From UBA11986 sp963734955 (lineage in GTDB: Bacteria > Bacteroidota > Ignavibacteria > UBA10030 > UBA6906): a DNA stretch of 64,000 nt. The stretch covers positions 248,001 to 312,000 of the forward strand of contig CAVTJO010000005.1 in the NCBI GenBank assembly GCA_963734955.1, written 5' to 3'. The position numbers and the translations under genes were made by a program. Position 1 is the stretch's first letter; every line of letters begins with the position of its first letter. Positions 25,676 to 35,569 of the stretch are shown in pieces. The notes below the pieces were generated by a model. That model did no database searches, was not told where the DNA came from, and worked only from the letters and a program-made list of their open reading frames with translations.

Positions 25676-27703
25676 ATGAAGAATACAATAATTCATCCTG
25701 GAAGATTCATCTCCGTAGTGATTTTGGCCGCCGCATCCACATTGAATGTGAATGCACAATCTTGGTCGAGAAACGACAGTGTCTTCAATCCGTCGGGAGT
25801 GTTTGTGCAGAACTTCTCCGCTCCGCAGTTTGCCGACCTGAATGGCGATGGTTTTGTCGATCTGCTCCTTGGGAACGGCTCTTCAAACCCGGTTGATTAC
25901 TTCAGAAATCATGGAAGCATGCTGCCGCCAAACTTCTCCCGCGATACATCGGTTCTCGCCTCCATTTATGCCGGAGGGATGGCGGGAACAAATTCCGATT
26001 ACCCCGTCGTCTGCGATCTGAATGGGGACAGAATATATGATCTCGTGATTGGCGGGTTCAATGGCTTGCTCTTATACATGAACATCGGTGATTCGAGCGC
26101 TCCCCAATGGCACCGGGTTGATTCCGTCTTTGCTCAGGTGAACACGCTCATCGGCACTGACGCAAAGCCCGCGTTCGCCGACCTCGATGGCGATGGTGAC
26201 CTCGACATGCTTGTGGGCATCGGTGAGTCGTTGTTTGGCGGACCAACGCCGGGGATCACCTTGGGATTCCGTAACATCGGGTCTCCCTCCTCTCCGCAAT
26301 TCGTTCAGGATAGCACACTCGTGATTGGCATTCCCGACATCGGGTTGAATTCCTATCCAACTCTCAAAGACCTTGACGGCGACGGCGATTTCGATTTGCT
26401 CCTCGGACGTGATCTCGCGACTCTTATGTACTTCAGGAACACGGGAACACCAACCGTTCCCGCATGGACTCAAAACTCAACCACCTTCTCCGGCGTTGAA
26501 GCCACTACATACTGGAAGGACCCAACATTCTCCGACCTCGACAGAGATGGAGATTTAGATTTGGTCTACGGTACATCCGACGGCACTCTGTTCGTCTACG
26601 AAAACACCGGTTCGCCAACGTCGCCGCAGTTCGTGTACAATCCGGCTTATTTTGGGCTCGTGAGAATCTCGGGAAATGCTTCAACGGTCTCGCTCGGAGA
26701 TTTTGACAATGACGGCGACATGGACATGATCAGCGGGGACTGGTTGGGAAGATTTCAGTACTTCAGAAATGATGGATCGCCGCTGCGTCCGAGTTTTACC
26801 AAAGCAACTGCGCCGTTTTCCACCCTCGATGCGGGATCATACAGCTCACCTGTCTTCGTGGATATTGATGGAGACGGTGATCTGGACATCGTCTCGGGCG
26901 CACTTGATGGCATGGTGTATTGCTATATCGACACCGGATCAGGCTTCATGCAGAATACAGCAATCTTCAGCGGTATTGATGTCGGATGGAGGAGCGCACC
27001 GGCCTTCGCGGACATTGACAACGACGGAGATCTCGATATGCTCGTTGGTGCCGAGACCGGTTCATCGATGCAGTTCTATGAAAACACAGGATCAAACACA
27101 TTCGTGCTCAACAATTCGTACATCGCCGGAGTGACTTCGCCGAGCGATGGCCACCCGACGTTCATCGATCTTGACAGGGATGGAGACTTCGACCTTGTTA
27201 TTGGTGGAATAAGCGGCGCACTTCGCTACTACGAAAATACCGGATCACCTTCATCGCCGGTCTGGAATCGCAATGACGCTGTACTGGCAGAGCTGCTCGT
27301 CGACCAGGATGCCGCTGCCGGTTTCGCCGACATGGATGGCGACGGAAAACGCGACGTCATTATCGGCGAGTACAATGGTAATTTCAGCTACTACAAGAAT
27401 CAGATTCCGACCTCCGTTGAGAACAGTAGCCCCATGCCCACGACGTTCGAGCTCGAGCAGAACTATCCCAATCCGTTCAACCCGGTGACCACTATACAAT
27501 TCACAATTGTCAATTCACAATTGACAATTGTGAAGGTGTACGATGTGCTGGGTCGTGAGGTCGCCACGCTAGTGAACGAAGTAAAGCTGCCGGGTCGGTA
27601 CCAAGTCACCTGGGACGCGAAGAACATGGCAAGCGGGGTGTACTTCTACAAACTGACTGCTGGAGAGTTTGTTCAAACAAAGAGACTGCTCTTGTTGCGA
27701 TAA
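25676..27703 (+). CDS. Secreted FG-GAP/VCBS-repeat protein with T9SS sorting domain
   Basis: A 675-residue exported beta-propeller. The signal peptide ends NVNAQ (about residue 28). At least ten FG-GAP/VCBS-like repeats follow, each with a calcium-loop type sequence such as DLDGDGDLDMLVG or DIDNDGDLDMLVG and a YFRNTGT-like strand. A type IX sorting domain closes the protein (EQNYPNPFNP ... KRLLLLR). Such integrin-alpha-like propellers bind Ca2+ and usually mediate adhesion or scaffold roles. The sorting domain is unusual in containing a 35-base DNA palindrome (27500-27534) that encodes TIVNSQLTIV. The gene is free of frameshifts. Confidence 0.88.
   Translation: MKNTIIHPGRFISVVILAAASTLNVNAQSWSRNDSVFNPSGVFVQNFSAPQFADLNGDGFVDLLLGNGSSNPVDYFRNHGSMLPPNFSRDTSVLASIYAGGMAGTNSDYPVVCDLNGDRIYDLVIGGFNGLLLYMNIGDSSAPQWHRVDSVFAQVNTLIGTDAKPAFADLDGDGDLDMLVGIGESLFGGPTPGITLGFRNIGSPSSPQFVQDSTLVIGIPDIGLNSYPTLKDLDGDGDFDLLLGRDLATLMYFRNTGTPTVPAWTQNSTTFSGVEATTYWKDPTFSDLDRDGDLDLVYGTSDGTLFVYENTGSPTSPQFVYNPAYFGLVRISGNASTVSLGDFDNDGDMDMISGDWLGRFQYFRNDGSPLRPSFTKATAPFSTLDAGSYSSPVFVDIDGDGDLDIVSGALDGMVYCYIDTGSGFMQNTAIFSGIDVGWRSAPAFADIDNDGDLDMLVGAETGSSMQFYENTGSNTFVLNNSYIAGVTSPSDGHPTFIDLDRDGDFDLVIGGISGALRYYENTGSPSSPVWNRNDAVLAELLVDQDAAAGFADMDGDGKRDVIIGEYNGNFSYYKNQIPTSVENSSPMPTTFELEQNYPNPFNPVTTIQFTIVNSQLTIVKVYDVLGREVATLVNEVKLPGRYQVTWDAKNMASGVYFYKLTAGEFVQTKRLLLLR
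27500..27534. repeat. 35-base near-perfect palindrome inside a sorting-domain coding sequence
   Basis: Arms TTCACAATTGTCAATT and AATTGACAATTGTGAA are exact reverse complements (16 bases each) around a CAC centre. It lies in frame within the sorting domain of the FG-GAP protein and is much richer in A and T than the surrounding gene. It replaces the usual short variable loop between the first two strands of the module. Confidence 0.85.
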
Positions 27704-27743
27704 GCAAGAGCCTCAAACAGGAAGCAATTGTATAGGCAAAATT

Positions 27744-30440
27744 ATGAGAACAGAACATTTCGCGTTCGTTCTACTCACGTTGGCCTTGCTCGGCCAAGGC
27801 GCCCCAGGGCAATGGCTTCCCCAACAAGTTCCGAGCGACATCACGATGATACTCTCCCTGGACTTTGCTGACTTTGACGCCGGCATGGCATCTGGCTATA
27901 CAACAGCCGGATCCGATTTCTGGGGACGGGCCCTTTATACACAAGACGCCGGACTAGACTGGAATTTGGCCCAAGTCCCGGATTCCGCACGATCGCTTGT
28001 GACGGTGATGCGGGTGAATGACTCAGTTGCGTATATCGCCGGGGCACACAATATTCCCGGCAGAGCGAAGCCTTCCCATGTCGAGGCAAGCACATGGCTT
28101 CGGCCCAATCTTCTGGACGCTCGCTCCATTTCACGATTCTCACCCGCGAAGATTGGGCTCACTCAAGATCTACAGACATACAAGGGATACTTCTTAAAAT
28201 CCACGAACCGGGGTCAAACGTGGTTCCCGCATGGGACGCTCCCAGATTCAATATCGTACCTTACAGGCTCGTTCTTCCTAAACCCACAGGTTGGATTTGC
28301 CTCGGCATCAATTCAGTATAGGCCTATTGCAGTCATCCTCAGAACAACGAACGGTGGAATGAGTTGGGCAACGTTCAACCCTTCTGTGCCGATCTACTCG
28401 CTGAGAGAAATCCAATTTGCCGATTCATTGCACGGAATAGTCGTGGGAAGCCGGGATTCAGGCATGACTTCCATCGGGGTGACTCTGTCAACCCATGATG
28501 GCGGTGCAACATGGGTGACACAGGATTTTCCGTCGGTCGCCGGCTTCGAAAGCGTGTGCTATCCAAGCGTGTCCACCTCTTACCTCGTCGGAACAAACTC
28601 AGATCGGCATCCCGTCCTCATCAGCACGAGCAATGGAGGCATCACCTGGACACCAACGATCTTCAGTGACACTGCCCTTGCCTTCTCCGTCACGTTTGCA
28701 CGAGGGAGTAATACAGGCATCGTTTGCGGAGACCGGCTTGAATATGACACGCTGGGCTTCTATCGGACTGGAGGGGTATACATCATGAGGACAACAAATG
28801 GCGGAGTCACATGGTCTCGCCAGACGAATGCCGGTGAACCGATTTCAGGTGTCACAGTCGCCGCAGAACTTCTCTCCCCTCTCAACGGATACGTTGCTGG
28901 CGGTACAATCTCCACGGCGGCATATGTTTTCCACACAACAAACGGCGGAATTACACCATCCATCACTATCATCAGTCCGAACGGTGGAGAAATCTGGTAC
29001 GGTGGCGAAACACACTATCTCATATGGAGAGATGTTGGAGTCGATACCGTGCGCATAGATTTCTCGTGGATGGGCAGTCACGGACCGTACACATTGCTTC
29101 AAGCAGGATACGCTGGACCGGATACGATCCAGTTTGTCGGTGGACCTGGAGCAGGAAACAATTGTTTCTTCCGCGTGTCGTCGAAATCCAATCCCGCGGT
29201 GTCCGACACGAACGACGCACCATTCACCATCACCGCCGGAACAACTCATTGGCATTCCCAGACCAGCGGAACGACGGCTAATCTCTACGCGGTCAAGGCG
29301 GTTAGTCCACAAGTTGCCTGGACCGGCGGCTCGGGGGGCATTGTCCGCAGAACGATTGACGGTGGAAACACATGGACAAGCGCGGGAACAGTTGGCTCGG
29401 ATATCTACGCACTCACAGCTCTCGATGAGAACACTGCCCTCGTTGCTGCCGACGGCGTGACGACTGCCAGGATATTCAAGACAACGAATGCCGGATTGAC
29501 ATGGATGGCAAGAGATAGCGTCGCTGGATGTTTCTACAACGCCATCGAGATGAGCACTCCGACAAACGGGACTGCACTTGGTGATCCAATCGCCGGCAAT
29601 TGGCTGGTGCGACGAACCACCAATGGAGGAAACACCTGGTTCAACGGCGCGGTCATACCCTGGAATCCGTCAGAGACAATGTGGTCGAATTGCATGATGT
29701 GGTACGACAGCCTGCACGGTTGGTTCTACACAACGCCCAGCTCAATCTACCGAACCACGGACGGTGGCAGCGGGTGGTCCCGTATTACTCCGCCTACAAC
29801 ACCGGGGCCGATATGGTTCAATCAACTCTCGTCCGGACTTTCCGGGCCACGACTGCGGTCCTCAGATGCGGGCGGAACCTGGGGCCTGACATCCGGGACA
29901 ATCCCGGGAACAGTCACAGCACTGTCTGGCTCCATCGGCTTGCAGATGTTCTGGGCTTCCGCTGGGAGCGATGTGTACTATTCATCGAACGAAGGAGACT
30001 CGTGGAGCACCGCAGCTCCGTTTGGTTACACAGGAAGCACTGCGCTCAACCATATCTCAATGACGCACATCGGCAGCATTACAGCGGGCTGGGCGGTTGG
30101 CATGGGCGGGACGATTGTTCGTTTCATTGTGGGAGAGGATGACGTGGAAGAAAATCCCGAACAGAGTCCCACGGAATTCTCACTCGCGCAAAACTACCCG
30201 AACCCGTTCAATCCAACGACCACAATTCAATTCACAATTCCTGCAGGGACGCACGGCCGTACGTCCTTACGGGTGTACGATGTGCTCGGCCGTGAGGTCA
30301 CAACCCTGGTGAATGACGTGAGACAAGCGGGCCGGTACCAAGTTCCTTGGGACGCAAGCACTGTGGCGAGCGGGGTGTATTTCTATCGGCTGGAAGCAGG
30401 AGGATTTGTTCAGCAACGCAAGATGCTGTTCATAAAGTGA
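27744..30440 (+). CDS. Secreted Ycf48/BNR-like propeller protein with Ig-like (KNH-type) insert and T9SS sorting domain
   Basis: About 898 residues. The chosen ATG at 27744 gives a signal peptide MRTEHFAFVLLTLALLGQG; the frame is open further upstream but overlaps the previous gene. The body has two Ycf48/BNR-like propellers (about 25-400 and 500-800), with repeated TTNGGxTW turns, for example TTNGGVTWSRQ and TIDGGNTWTSA. They are separated by a Ser-Thr-rich/KNH-like Ig domain (about 410-495, SPNGGEIWYGGETHYLIW). A type IX sorting domain ends the protein (AQNYPNPFNPTTTIQF ... KMLFIK). Probably a surface protein; no enzyme motif is visible. It follows the FG-GAP gene by 40 bases, likely in one transcript. 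Confidence 0.85.
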   Translation: MRTEHFAFVLLTLALLGQGAPGQWLPQQVPSDITMILSLDFADFDAGMASGYTTAGSDFWGRALYTQDAGLDWNLAQVPDSARSLVTVMRVNDSVAYIAGAHNIPGRAKPSHVEASTWLRPNLLDARSISRFSPAKIGLTQDLQTYKGYFLKSTNRGQTWFPHGTLPDSISYLTGSFFLNPQVGFASASIQYRPIAVILRTTNGGMSWATFNPSVPIYSLREIQFADSLHGIVVGSRDSGMTSIGVTLSTHDGGATWVTQDFPSVAGFESVCYPSVSTSYLVGTNSDRHPVLISTSNGGITWTPTIFSDTALAFSVTFARGSNTGIVCGDRLEYDTLGFYRTGGVYIMRTTNGGVTWSRQTNAGEPISGVTVAAELLSPLNGYVAGGTISTAAYVFHTTNGGITPSITIISPNGGEIWYGGETHYLIWRDVGVDTVRIDFSWMGSHGPYTLLQAGYAGPDTIQFVGGPGAGNNCFFRVSSKSNPAVSDTNDAPFTITAGTTHWHSQTSGTTANLYAVKAVSPQVAWTGGSGGIVRRTIDGGNTWTSAGTVGSDIYALTALDENTALVAADGVTTARIFKTTNAGLTWMARDSVAGCFYNAIEMSTPTNGTALGDPIAGNWLVRRTTNGGNTWFNGAVIPWNPSETMWSNCMMWYDSLHGWFYTTPSSIYRTTDGGSGWSRITPPTTPGPIWFNQLSSGLSGPRLRSSDAGGTWGLTSGTIPGTVTALSGSIGLQMFWASAGSDVYYSSNEGDSWSTAAPFGYTGSTALNHISMTHIGSITAGWAVGMGGTIVRFIVGEDDVEENPEQSPTEFSLAQNYPNPFNPTTTIQFTIPAGTHGRTSLRVYDVLGREVTTLVNDVRQAGRYQVPWDASTVASGVYFYRLEAGGFVQQRKMLFIK

Positions 30441-30537
30441 CATCTTTGCACATGAACAGGCTTCTCGCGCTCGGAGTACCAGGAATTGTCGGCACCCTCC
30501 GAAACCCTGGAATGAGGAACAGTGCGCTCGGGCAGGT

Positions 30538-32055
30538 TTACCTCTTCCTGAAGAGCATCCATTCATCATCACGCCGCAGAAGTGCATATCCTTTGCTCGC
30601 AACGGTATCACCCAGTGCGACTGAACCGTGACACAAGATCAGATCCACATTCCTGTACTTATTCACAAGCCATCCTGCACGCGATACGGATTCCCATTCG
30701 TGGTAGTCAGGCACAACCTCCGGATTCCGTCGCCCGAACAGGTGAAAGCGGTATTCAAGAAATCTTGCGGGAACCACTCCCCCATTCCAAACAAGCTGAT
30801 AGTTCTGGTAATGGATGAACGCGGAAGTCCCCCGAAAGTCCTGGTCAGCGATAACGGCTGAAAGCGAACGACCGAGGGCATCAGGGTTCCTATAGAGAAC
30901 CGTCCGAAAGGGCTTTGCCACTTCCTTGAATTCAGTAAAGTACCGATACCACACAACTGAATGGACCACCACGAGGATGACAACGCATACACGGGCAAGG
31001 GGCAACACCCTTCGTGGGAGTACGAAACTCAGCACCCAAATGGTACCGAGAAAAAAGATGACCGAGAAACGCTCGTAGAAATACGACCACTCCGGCAATC
31101 TGTTCGGCGCGAACAGATAGCACAGGATGGCGACGATCAAAAACAGCTCTGCTGATTGTCGCGCCTTATTCACCTCCCGTTCTCCGGACGCATCACTCTT
31201 GTGCATGACCAGACCTGCAATCAGACCAAGAAATACGGGGACTGACATTGCCATGGAAAAGAGCTCACCCGCATTCCCCGCAGCAACCGGGTTGTCGATG
31301 CTGAAAATCCTGGAAAGACGGAACGCCAATGTCTCAAGGTATTCCTCGCGATAGTAGTACAGCAGGAAGTCAAATGTGGAGTACTGGAATGAAGAAGAGC
31401 TGCTGATCCACACAAACGTAATAACCAGTCCAGGAACGAGAGCCATAATGCCGAGGAGGTGTTTGCGCGTGAAGTCCTTCTGGAAAACGATGATTGTGGC
31501 AAATACAATCAGGGCGAAAAAGAAGACGAGAATATGACAGTAGTACAGGAGTAACACCAAACCACTCAAGACCAGCGACCGGGTCAACGTCGGCTTCGCG
31601 TTGAACTTCAGAAGGGCCATGACTGCAACGAGCAACAAACTCAACGCCATTGTGTAGGCGCAGAATCCAAACATCGTGCTGAAGTTGTAGAAGAGGAGCG
31701 TGGAAAGGAGTGCAATCCAGAGGTCGCTTTTTACGTGGCGAACCAGCAGCACCATTCCGAGCAGTAGAACAATCATGTATATGCTGTAAAACACTCTACT
31801 TCCCAATTCAACATCATGGAATTGCGCGCAGAAAACTGTTTGGAGTGTGCCAGGGGTGAAGATTGTTACTTCGTTCGTATAAAACTTCTGCAGCGGGTCA
31901 TTGGGATTGGAAAGAACTCGAAAGAGATATGCCTCTGACAGATGGTTGGGAAGATCGGTGAACGGATATGTTTGGAGTCTCCATATATTCGACAGGTGGG
32001 CAAGCATGATCCCGCAGGCAAGGAATCCGAATGCTATTTTTGCTATCTTGCTCAT
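30538..32055 (-). CDS. Polytopic membrane protein, possibly GT-C-like
   Basis: About 505 residues with ten or more hydrophobic helices. The first begins near residue 5 of the ATG at 32055 (MSKIAKIAFGFLACGIML), and a GTG at 32085 would add ten residues. After the first helix comes a loop with TYPFTDLPNHLSEAYLFR, similar in position to the acidic first loop of GT-C glycosyltransferases, and the C-terminal soluble part ends GYALLRRDDEWMLFRKR. I do not recognise a named family; a lipid-linked sugar transferase or other envelope function is only a guess. It is convergent with the preceding cargo gene. Confidence 0.6.
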   Translation of the reverse strand: MSKIAKIAFGFLACGIMLAHLSNIWRLQTYPFTDLPNHLSEAYLFRVLSNPNDPLQKFYTNEVTIFTPGTLQTVFCAQFHDVELGSRVFYSIYMIVLLLGMVLLVRHVKSDLWIALLSTLLFYNFSTMFGFCAYTMALSLLLVAVMALLKFNAKPTLTRSLVLSGLVLLLYYCHILVFFFALIVFATIIVFQKDFTRKHLLGIMALVPGLVITFVWISSSSSFQYSTFDFLLYYYREEYLETLAFRLSRIFSIDNPVAAGNAGELFSMAMSVPVFLGLIAGLVMHKSDASGEREVNKARQSAELFLIVAILCYLFAPNRLPEWSYFYERFSVIFFLGTIWVLSFVLPRRVLPLARVCVVILVVVHSVVWYRYFTEFKEVAKPFRTVLYRNPDALGRSLSAVIADQDFRGTSAFIHYQNYQLVWNGGVVPARFLEYRFHLFGRRNPEVVPDYHEWESVSRAGWLVNKYRNVDLILCHGSVALGDTVASKGYALLRRDDEWMLFRKR

Positions 32056-32227
32056 CAACCCATCGGACTCGTTGAGGTGACACACACAGGCGAGGTCGAT
32101 TTGCAGAAACTCTTCACGCAGTCGACCCTGTAAAAAAGAACCCGGGGAAACTACTCAATCCGAACGAGATTAGCAATTGTTCCAGAAACGTCTCCTTGCT
32201 GTAACGAACTGAAAGGAGAACCCACCG

Positions 32228-33854
32228 ATGATCCGGAGATCCTTTATTCTCGCGCTAATTGTTCCATCCTGTTGCGTTACTGTACTCACGCAGACTCAAT
32301 TCTCAACGTACACAGGCATCAGCGGATACTGGGACTATCAGGTGAGCTACCGTACTCCCCAGTACATCCGGGCCTGCCCCGGCTCATCGATGATCCACGC
32401 CATCATGATGGTGGCGGACGACTCACTCAACACAAGTGCAAGCCGGCGAACTGCATACGCGTTCAGCTCGGATGCCGGAACCACGTGGACCACGTTCAAT
32501 CAGGTTCGGGTCCCTGATCGGAAGTCCGGCTACCCGTCACTCGATATCGGCCAGGCTTCGCTCGGTTGTGATCCGATTATCTCAAACCATGGTATTGTCG
32601 GAACCACACTCCAATCGTCGATCTATGTTGGTGACCCTCCCGGGACCGGTGTCTTCACTGAGATCGATGCCTCTCTCGCGTTTGGAGGAAGTGACGAGCC
32701 TGTCTTCGCGGAAGTTGCGGGTTCAGCCAATGGTTCCGTGGTGCTTCTCGGCAGCAGATTGGCAGCGGGCACATCTCACTACACTCAAACACCCGATTTC
32801 ATTTCGTGGCTGCCGTGGGGTGTGTTGACACCTGATTTGGTAAGCGATGGTTTCGTCGCAGAGGCAAACTCAAAGGGCGGGCAAGAGTTGGAGTCTGTAG
32901 GAAGTCCGTTCGGTGCCCTCTTTCATGGTTCGAATCGACGAACAATGGATCGACATGGCCACCGTCCCCAATGGAGATCGTGCCCGCAGAAATACCCGTG
33001 GGCACCGACACGTTCGTTGTCCTTCAAGGACTCGATCTTGCGTACCCAGCCAGCGACACGATCATCGCCTTCGGAACCACCAAGCTCATTGAAGGCAACC
33101 CGACATCTCGCAACGACGGCATCGGATTCTGGAGTGAGTCAACGGGGTTCGTCCTCGCTGTGCCGCACGATTCAGTTCCGGGTGTTGTGGATACCCTGCT
33201 CAAGCATCAGGTAAATCAGAACACGGTCACATGTCCGGGTATTGGATTTTCAGGATCCACGATTGTCCTTGTATTTCAGGCGTTCATGCCCGAAACATCC
33301 GCATCGGGGTTCAACTACAGCGACATCTTCTATACCTATTCCACAAATCGAGGAAGGGACTGGTCTCATCCCCAAAACATCACCAACACGCCGCTTCTTG
33401 ATGAGCGATATCCGAGCATCTCAAAATGGAACAACCCGGGAGATGCGAATATCGTGTTTCAGGAGGATCCGCAGCCGGGCTCGGCAGTCTTCGGCGGACG
33501 ACCACTCGCCTCTTGCCACGGGTCAGACAGAAATTTGTCCGGATCGGAGGACTGCCCACCGGGGTCGATGAACCACGGGAGAGTATCCCGACTGAGTTTT
33601 CATTGGAACAAAACTATCCGAATCCGTTCAACCCAACCACAACCTTAAAGTTCAATATTCCCCATTCGGCATTCGTTGCTCTCAAAGTATACGATGCTCT
33701 TGGCCGGGAAGTCTCAACACTCGTAAACGAAGTGAAGCCACCCGGCACATACGAAGTGAAATGGGATGCGAAGGGGTTCGCAAGCGGTATGTATATCTAT
33801 CGCTTCCAGGCTGGAGACTTCGTGGCCACGAGGAAGATATTGCTCTTGAGGTGA
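32228..33854 (+). pseudogene. Secreted BNR-like T9SS cargo gene with two frameshifts
   Basis: The signal peptide (MIRRSFILALIVPSCCVTVL) and N-terminal half lie in one frame to about 32915 (...GSPFGA). Homologous sequence resumes in a second frame as LSWFESTNNGSTW and continues to about 33510 (...AVFGGRPLA). A third frame carries RVRQKFVRIGGLPTGV and the type IX sorting domain (LEQNYPNPFNPTTTLKF ... KILLLR). Two indels would restore a protein of about 540 residues with sialidase/BNR-like repeats (SSDAGTTWTTF, STNRGRDWSH). The accumulation of lesions argues for decay rather than a single sequencing slip. Function unknown. Confidence 0.78.
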
Positions 33855-34007
33855 GACTTCAGGGGGAACAGGTGTGTGAGTCTTCAACTGAACGAATGAA
33901 GTTGAAGGCGACACTCGGCGGGGGCGCTGTTAAAGGACCAGACTCTCACAAACATTCGCCGGTGGGCACCATCGATCACTCACCGATAGAAACCCTCCAG
34001 GTTTCTC

Positions 34008-35237
34008 TTATGACAGCAGCGTCCCCAGCGGGACAGCCCAGATTCTGCCACCGATCTTCCCTGCCTGGTTTCCGCTATAAGCAAGAATTCCCGCGACGCA
34101 CGACGGGGTCTGACTAAGGAATGTCCGCAAGGAAGAAAAATCGCTTTCGGACCAGCGCTGTCCAGCTTTCACCTCAATGGCGATTGTCTTTCGCTTGTGT
34201 TCAAGAACGAAATCCACCTCGTGCCGTCCCTGCACATGCCAGTATGATATATGGGCATCAGGCAAGTTCGCATCCAGCATTGCCGAGATGTTTTGAAGGG
34301 CATAGGTTTCGAACAACGCTCCACGAAACGGTTCATCTCTCCCCTTGTCCAGATCTTCAATGCCAGCCAAATGGCCTGCCAATCCTGAGTCTGCAAGGTA
34401 CAACTTGGGGGATTTGATGAGTCGGCTTGAGCGATTGCGAAGGAATGGTGCAAGCCGCCTGAACAGAAACGACGTCTCGGCCAGCTGCAAGTAGCGCGTC
34501 GTGGTCGCAAGAGAAAGTCGGGCGTCACGGGCAAGTTGACTGAGATTGAGAAGCTGGCCTGATCGCAAGGCAGCAAGTCGAACAAGATTGCGGAATCCAA
34601 GGAGGTCATCGACCCGTGCGATATCACGAATATCCCTCTCAATGTAGGTCTGTTCGAATCCGCGAAACCAAACCGCCCGGGCATCAGTGTTCAACCCATG
34701 TACAGGCGGCATTCCTCCCTGAAGAATCTCAGAGACCCGAACAGGGGCCCCCTTGCCGAGCAGCGGTGTGTCTCCCCCCTTCAACATACGCACCAGAAGT
34801 GGTGGCTCATCTGTTTTCTGAAGCAACTCCCGTCGTGAAAACGGCTGAAGGGTCAGATAGATCGCCCGACCGGCAAGACTCTCCGAAAGTTGCCTGAGCA
34901 ACGCAAAATTCGCAGATCCGGATAGGACAAATCTCCCCGGTTTGCGGGACCTGTCAACTTCCCGTTTGACCGCGAGGATCAGCTCCGGAGCCTTTTGAGC
35001 CTCGTCGATGCAAATTCGGTCGCCCATCGAGCTCATTGAGTCGGGATCAGACCGGGCAGTGCTCAGCGTGGCGAAATCGTCGAGCGTGTAATAACCATAG
35101 CCCTTCAGAAGAGGGGAATTCTGGAGGAACGTTGTTTTTCCGGTTTGCCGCATGCCAGTAATGACGACAACCGGCATAGTTCGCAGGGCTGTGGCTACCA
35201 TAGCCTGCAATTCTCTGTGAATATATCCGCTTGTCAT
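34008..35237 (-). CDS. AAA-type ATPase with C-terminal DUF4143
   Basis: About 409 residues. N-terminal P-loop ATPase with Walker A GMRQTGKTT (about residues 27-35) and Walker B-like ICIDEAQK, followed by the sensor-like FVLSGSANF; the C-terminal DUF4143 domain runs from about 190 to 375 and includes EVDFVLEHKRKTIAIEVKAG, a nuclease-like strand pattern. The family is widespread, patchy and of unknown role, and behaves like an accessory gene. The ATG at 35237 starts MTSGYIHREL, as relatives do. Just upstream the DNA is AT-rich, with TTGTCA and TATAAT 18 bases apart on the minus strand, but that -10 abuts the ATG, so either the message is leaderless or the start is further in. Confidence 0.85.
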   Translation of the reverse strand: MTSGYIHRELQAMVATALRTMPVVVITGMRQTGKTTFLQNSPLLKGYGYYTLDDFATLSTARSDPDSMSSMGDRICIDEAQKAPELILAVKREVDRSRKPGRFVLSGSANFALLRQLSESLAGRAIYLTLQPFSRRELLQKTDEPPLLVRMLKGGDTPLLGKGAPVRVSEILQGGMPPVHGLNTDARAVWFRGFEQTYIERDIRDIARVDDLLGFRNLVRLAALRSGQLLNLSQLARDARLSLATTTRYLQLAETSFLFRRLAPFLRNRSSRLIKSPKLYLADSGLAGHLAGIEDLDKGRDEPFRGALFETYALQNISAMLDANLPDAHISYWHVQGRHEVDFVLEHKRKTIAIEVKAGQRWSESDFSSLRTFLSQTPSCVAGILAYSGNQAGKIGGRIWAVPLGTLLS

Positions 35238-35405
35238 TATTATATATGATGTAGTGGCAATATGACAATAGAATATAAGCAATCATGACACCCAAAAGCA
35301 AGTGTGCCGATTGGCAGGCTACAACCCTTGAAAGCGGCCATGCTGACGAGCAGCGGGAGTCAGCGATAGTGAACGGTGCGTGACATTTGTTGCAGGTGAG
35401 TGCCT

Positions 35406-35461
35406 GTCATGCTTAGACTCCGTCCCAGCCTTGGGAAGCGAGAGGCTGCACTCAACATGAC
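35406..35461. repeat. Possible degenerate palindromic repeat
   Basis: GTCATGCTTAGACTC at 35406 and CACTCAACATGAC ending at 35461 give complementary ends around a CCAGCCTTGG centre. It resembles a decayed intergenic palindrome. The rest of the 35238-35569 gap holds the deoC promoter and nothing else recognised. Confidence 0.35.
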
Positions 35462-35512
35462 TGTGGTGGTATGGTTCATTACCAGTGAAAGTTGCAGGTC
35501 CTCGGGCGTCTC

Positions 35513-35542
35513 TTGAATTTTCAAATCTTTCGGCTATATTGG
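35513..35542 (+). promoter_or_regulatory. Putative promoter of the deoC unit
   Basis: TTG at 35513, 19 bases, TATATTGG at 35535-35542; 28 bases before the ATG at 35570. Same layout as the ferritin, rpmB and arsR promoters. Confidence 0.5.
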
Positions 35543-35569
35543 GGGGAACACGAATACATCCGAAGTCCA

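Noticed and set aside
33980..34010. Terminator after the DUF4143 ATPase gene
   Set aside because: AGAAACC/GGTTTCT form a short stem but no T-tract follows on the minus strand.
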